Below, in pieces: positions 62,474 through 64,000 of a DNA stretch of 64,000 bases; positions within the stretch are counted from its first letter, which is position 1; every line of letters starts with the position of its first letter. The position numbers and the translations under genes are program-made. The stretch comes from Olsenella sp. oral taxon 807 (GTDB lineage Bacteria; Actinomycetota; Coriobacteriia; Coriobacteriales; Atopobiaceae): the NCBI RefSeq assembly GCF_001189515.2, contig NZ_CP012069.2:1798001-1862000 (forward strand), given 5' to 3'. The notes below the pieces were generated by a model, which had not been told where the DNA came from, did not search any database, and saw nothing but the letters and a program-made list of their open reading frames with translations.

Positions 62474-63634
62474 CTAAAGCCCGGCCTCCCCTATCGCCGC
62501 CACGGCCTCACGAATCCTCTCGACATCCATGACCAGGGCAAAGCGCACGTAGCCCTCACCATGGGGTCCAAAGCTCACGCCTGGGGTCACGATGACGCCG
62601 CTCTTCTCCATCAGCTCCATCGCGAAGGCAGCGGAGTCACGACGCCCATGCGGCAGCTTGGCCCACACAAAGAGCGTACCGTGGCAGTTGGGGCGCTGCC
62701 AGCCCAAGGCCTCGAGTCCGTCGCAGAGGGCGTCCCTACGCTCTTGGTAGGCGAGCCTCTGGCGCTCAACGCCATCGAGGGAGCCCGTCAGGCAGGCGAT
62801 GGCCACGTCCTGCTCGACGAAGAACTTGCCAAAGTCGACCTGGCCCCTGAGCTTGCGGGTGGCCGCCACGATATCGGGATGCCCCACGACGAAGGACAGG
62901 CGCACGCCCGTCACGTCAAAGGACTTCGAGAGCGAGAGGAACTCCACGCCCACGTCGAGGGCGCCCGGGTAGTCAAGGAAGGAGCCGCCACGCGGGCCGT
63001 CGAAGACGACGTCTGAGTAGGCGTTGTCATGGATGACCACGATGTCATGGGCCTTGGCGAAGGCGATGATCTCGCTGTAGACCTTGGGAGTGCCCACCGA
63101 TCCCACCGGGTTCGCAGGCAGCGAGACGATCATGTACTTCGCGCGATCCGCGACGTCATCGGGGATGTCCGCCACGTGTGGGAGAAAGTAGTGATCTTCC
63201 GTAAGCGGATAGTAGTGGGGAGTTGCGCCCGCAAGCAGCGTGCTTGCCCTGAAGACCGGGTAGCAGGGATCGGGTATGAGCGCGACGTCGCCCGGGTCGG
63301 CGATGGCGGCACACACGTACTGCATGCCCTCCTGGGTGCCGGCGCAGCTCATGACCATGCCCGGCGTGATGCCCAAGACGCCGTAGCGACGCTGGTAGTA
63401 GTCGCAGACAGCCTGAAGGAGCTCGTCCTTGTCGTGCAGGGAGTACTTCCAGTTGGCGTCATCTGCCGCAGAGTCCACGAGCGCCCGCTTGATGTAGTCG
63501 GGCGTCGCGAAGTCGGGCGTGCCGACGGAGAGGTCAAACACCCGCCGCCCCTCGGACTCCAGCTCACGGCGCTTCTGATTGAAGTAGGCAAAGACCTCGT
63601 CGCCGAACAGGTCGAGTCTCTTCGAGAGCTGCAT
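62474..63634 (-). CDS. Class I/II PLP aminotransferase
   Basis: A 386-residue fold-type I aminotransferase. The PLP lysine is K237 in SLSLSKSFDVTGVRLSF; the substrate/phosphate segments AGTQEGMQ and SLPANPVGSV are present, and the conserved Arg is in VRFALV. The layout resembles LL-diaminopimelate or alanine/aspartate-type aminotransferases (MQLSKRLDLFGDEVFAYF start). AGAGGAG lies upstream of the ATG at 63634. Substrate uncertain; downstream is the GH1 gene, with 178 bp between. Confidence 0.9.
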   Translation of the reverse strand: MQLSKRLDLFGDEVFAYFNQKRRELESEGRRVFDLSVGTPDFATPDYIKRALVDSAADDANWKYSLHDKDELLQAVCDYYQRRYGVLGITPGMVMSCAGTQEGMQYVCAAIADPGDVALIPDPCYPVFRASTLLAGATPHYYPLTEDHYFLPHVADIPDDVADRAKYMIVSLPANPVGSVGTPKVYSEIIAFAKAHDIVVIHDNAYSDVVFDGPRGGSFLDYPGALDVGVEFLSLSKSFDVTGVRLSFVVGHPDIVAATRKLRGQVDFGKFFVEQDVAIACLTGSLDGVERQRLAYQERRDALCDGLEALGWQRPNCHGTLFVWAKLPHGRRDSAAFAMELMEKSGVIVTPGVSFGPHGEGYVRFALVMDVERIREAVAAIGEAGL

Positions 63635-64000
63635 GGTATCGTCTCCTCTCACAGGGCCGCAGGCGCTTGCGCGCCGGGCGCGGGTCGTGTCATCTTTCGT
63701 ATTCTGGATCATCCCCGGGCGACATTGTGCCACGCAAGTTTTTCTGACGTGTGACAAAGAGTGGTAAGACTGCGTTTTGCCATGGCATCCGGACAGATGC
63801 CCTGGGCGGGGCATAGGCTGTACGGGGGTCCGCAACGGCCCGGTGTGGGAACCCGCAACGGCCCCGCAGGGGGACCCGCAACGGCCCCTCAGCCTGGCGG
63901 GTACCGACTTTAATCCGCCAACTGGGCAAACGTCTCTGGGAAGGTACCCGCCAGATTGGCGGGCACTAAGCGCCGGGCAGTGGGCACTGCGGCAGGTCCT
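63635..64000. repeat. Window-end non-coding region with short repeats and hairpins
   Basis: CCGCAACGGCCC occurs three times with about 20-bp spacing near 63828-63890. GGCGGGTACC (63896) pairs with GGTACCCGCC (63943), and CCCGCCAGATTGGCGGG (63947-63963) is a perfect 7-bp hairpin. CTGGGCAAACGTCTC resembles the joining motif of the repeat A family. No gene lies here; the sequence continues past the window end. Confidence 0.6.

Overview
The window is high-GC DNA (roughly 60% by eye) with SD-led genes, many GTG/TTG starts and tightly coupled operons. The protein families (TrpB2, CD1871A-type CxxC protein, MptD-type ECF S component, IrtAB/YbtPQ-like half-transporters, many DUF4143 ATPases) suggest an actinobacterium of the class Coriobacteriia, probably Olsenella- or Atopobiaceae-like. 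That assignment is inference; there is no rRNA or tRNA in the window to confirm it.

Layout. 1-4.6 kb: the 5' part of a zinc-ribbon protein runs off the left edge, then an aldo/keto reductase plus CMD-cupin operon with a divergent LysR regulator, an HdeD-like membrane protein and a GNAT acetyltransferase. 5.1-7.5 kb: a dispersed repeat array, then a complete IS4-type insertion sequence with 30-bp inverted ends. 7.6-11 kb: a small membrane protein, a rhodanese, TrpB2 and a duplicated-domain lipoprotein. 11.3-16.1 kb: an IS5-type remnant, a HAD phosphatase, and an abortive-infection (Abi/HEPN) gene lying between two ~420-bp direct repeats that copy the 3' end of the HAD gene, then a DUF4143 ATPase. 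16.3-19.8 kb: ABC exporter-type pair 1. 20-24.1 kb: a redox cluster (CD1871A-type CxxC protein, NapH-like 4Fe-4S membrane protein, TlpA-like lipoprotein, histidine kinase) divergent from its probable response regulator. 24.2-28 kb: a second repeat array, a PH-domain protein, a CobW GTPase and an NADP-type secondary alcohol dehydrogenase. 28.4-33.4 kb: a second DUF4143 ATPase, then a three-gene toxin cassette (exported anchored protein, LHH-nuclease lipoprotein toxin, SUKH immunity protein) with palindromic iterons upstream. 33.7-42.9 kb: an ABC-F ATPase and a five-gene operon (ECF S, T and double-ATPase components plus ABC pair 2) with a divergent AraC regulator and an IdeR/DtxR-like iron box between them. 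43-54 kb: TetR, COG3044 ATPase, DUF5104 lipoprotein, ATC-hydrolase-like, GrpB, Rpn-type nuclease, Fic, XRE, SRPBCC, GyrI-like and RHH genes, several with striking operators. 53.9-64 kb: a DUF4143 ATPase gene broken by three homopolymer frameshifts, more repeat arrays, a DMT transporter, PTS EIIA, an AAA ATPase, 6-phospho-beta-glucosidase and an aminotransferase.

How the parts work together. Three linked functions stand out: metal or haem/siderophore acquisition (ECF operon plus ABC pairs, with an iron-box signature), an extracytoplasmic thiol/Fe-S redox relay under two-component control, and conflict functions (Abi, polymorphic toxin, Fic, DUF4143 ATPases). A distinctive interspersed repeat with unit TCACGGAAAAGCGCATTCTG occurs in four arrays, in both orientations, and has no function recognisable from the sequence. 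Best candidates for something undescribed: this repeat family, the Abi module flanked by direct repeats, the AraC regulator with a Cys4 motif beside an iron box, and the dedicated surface-protein/toxin/immunity cassette.
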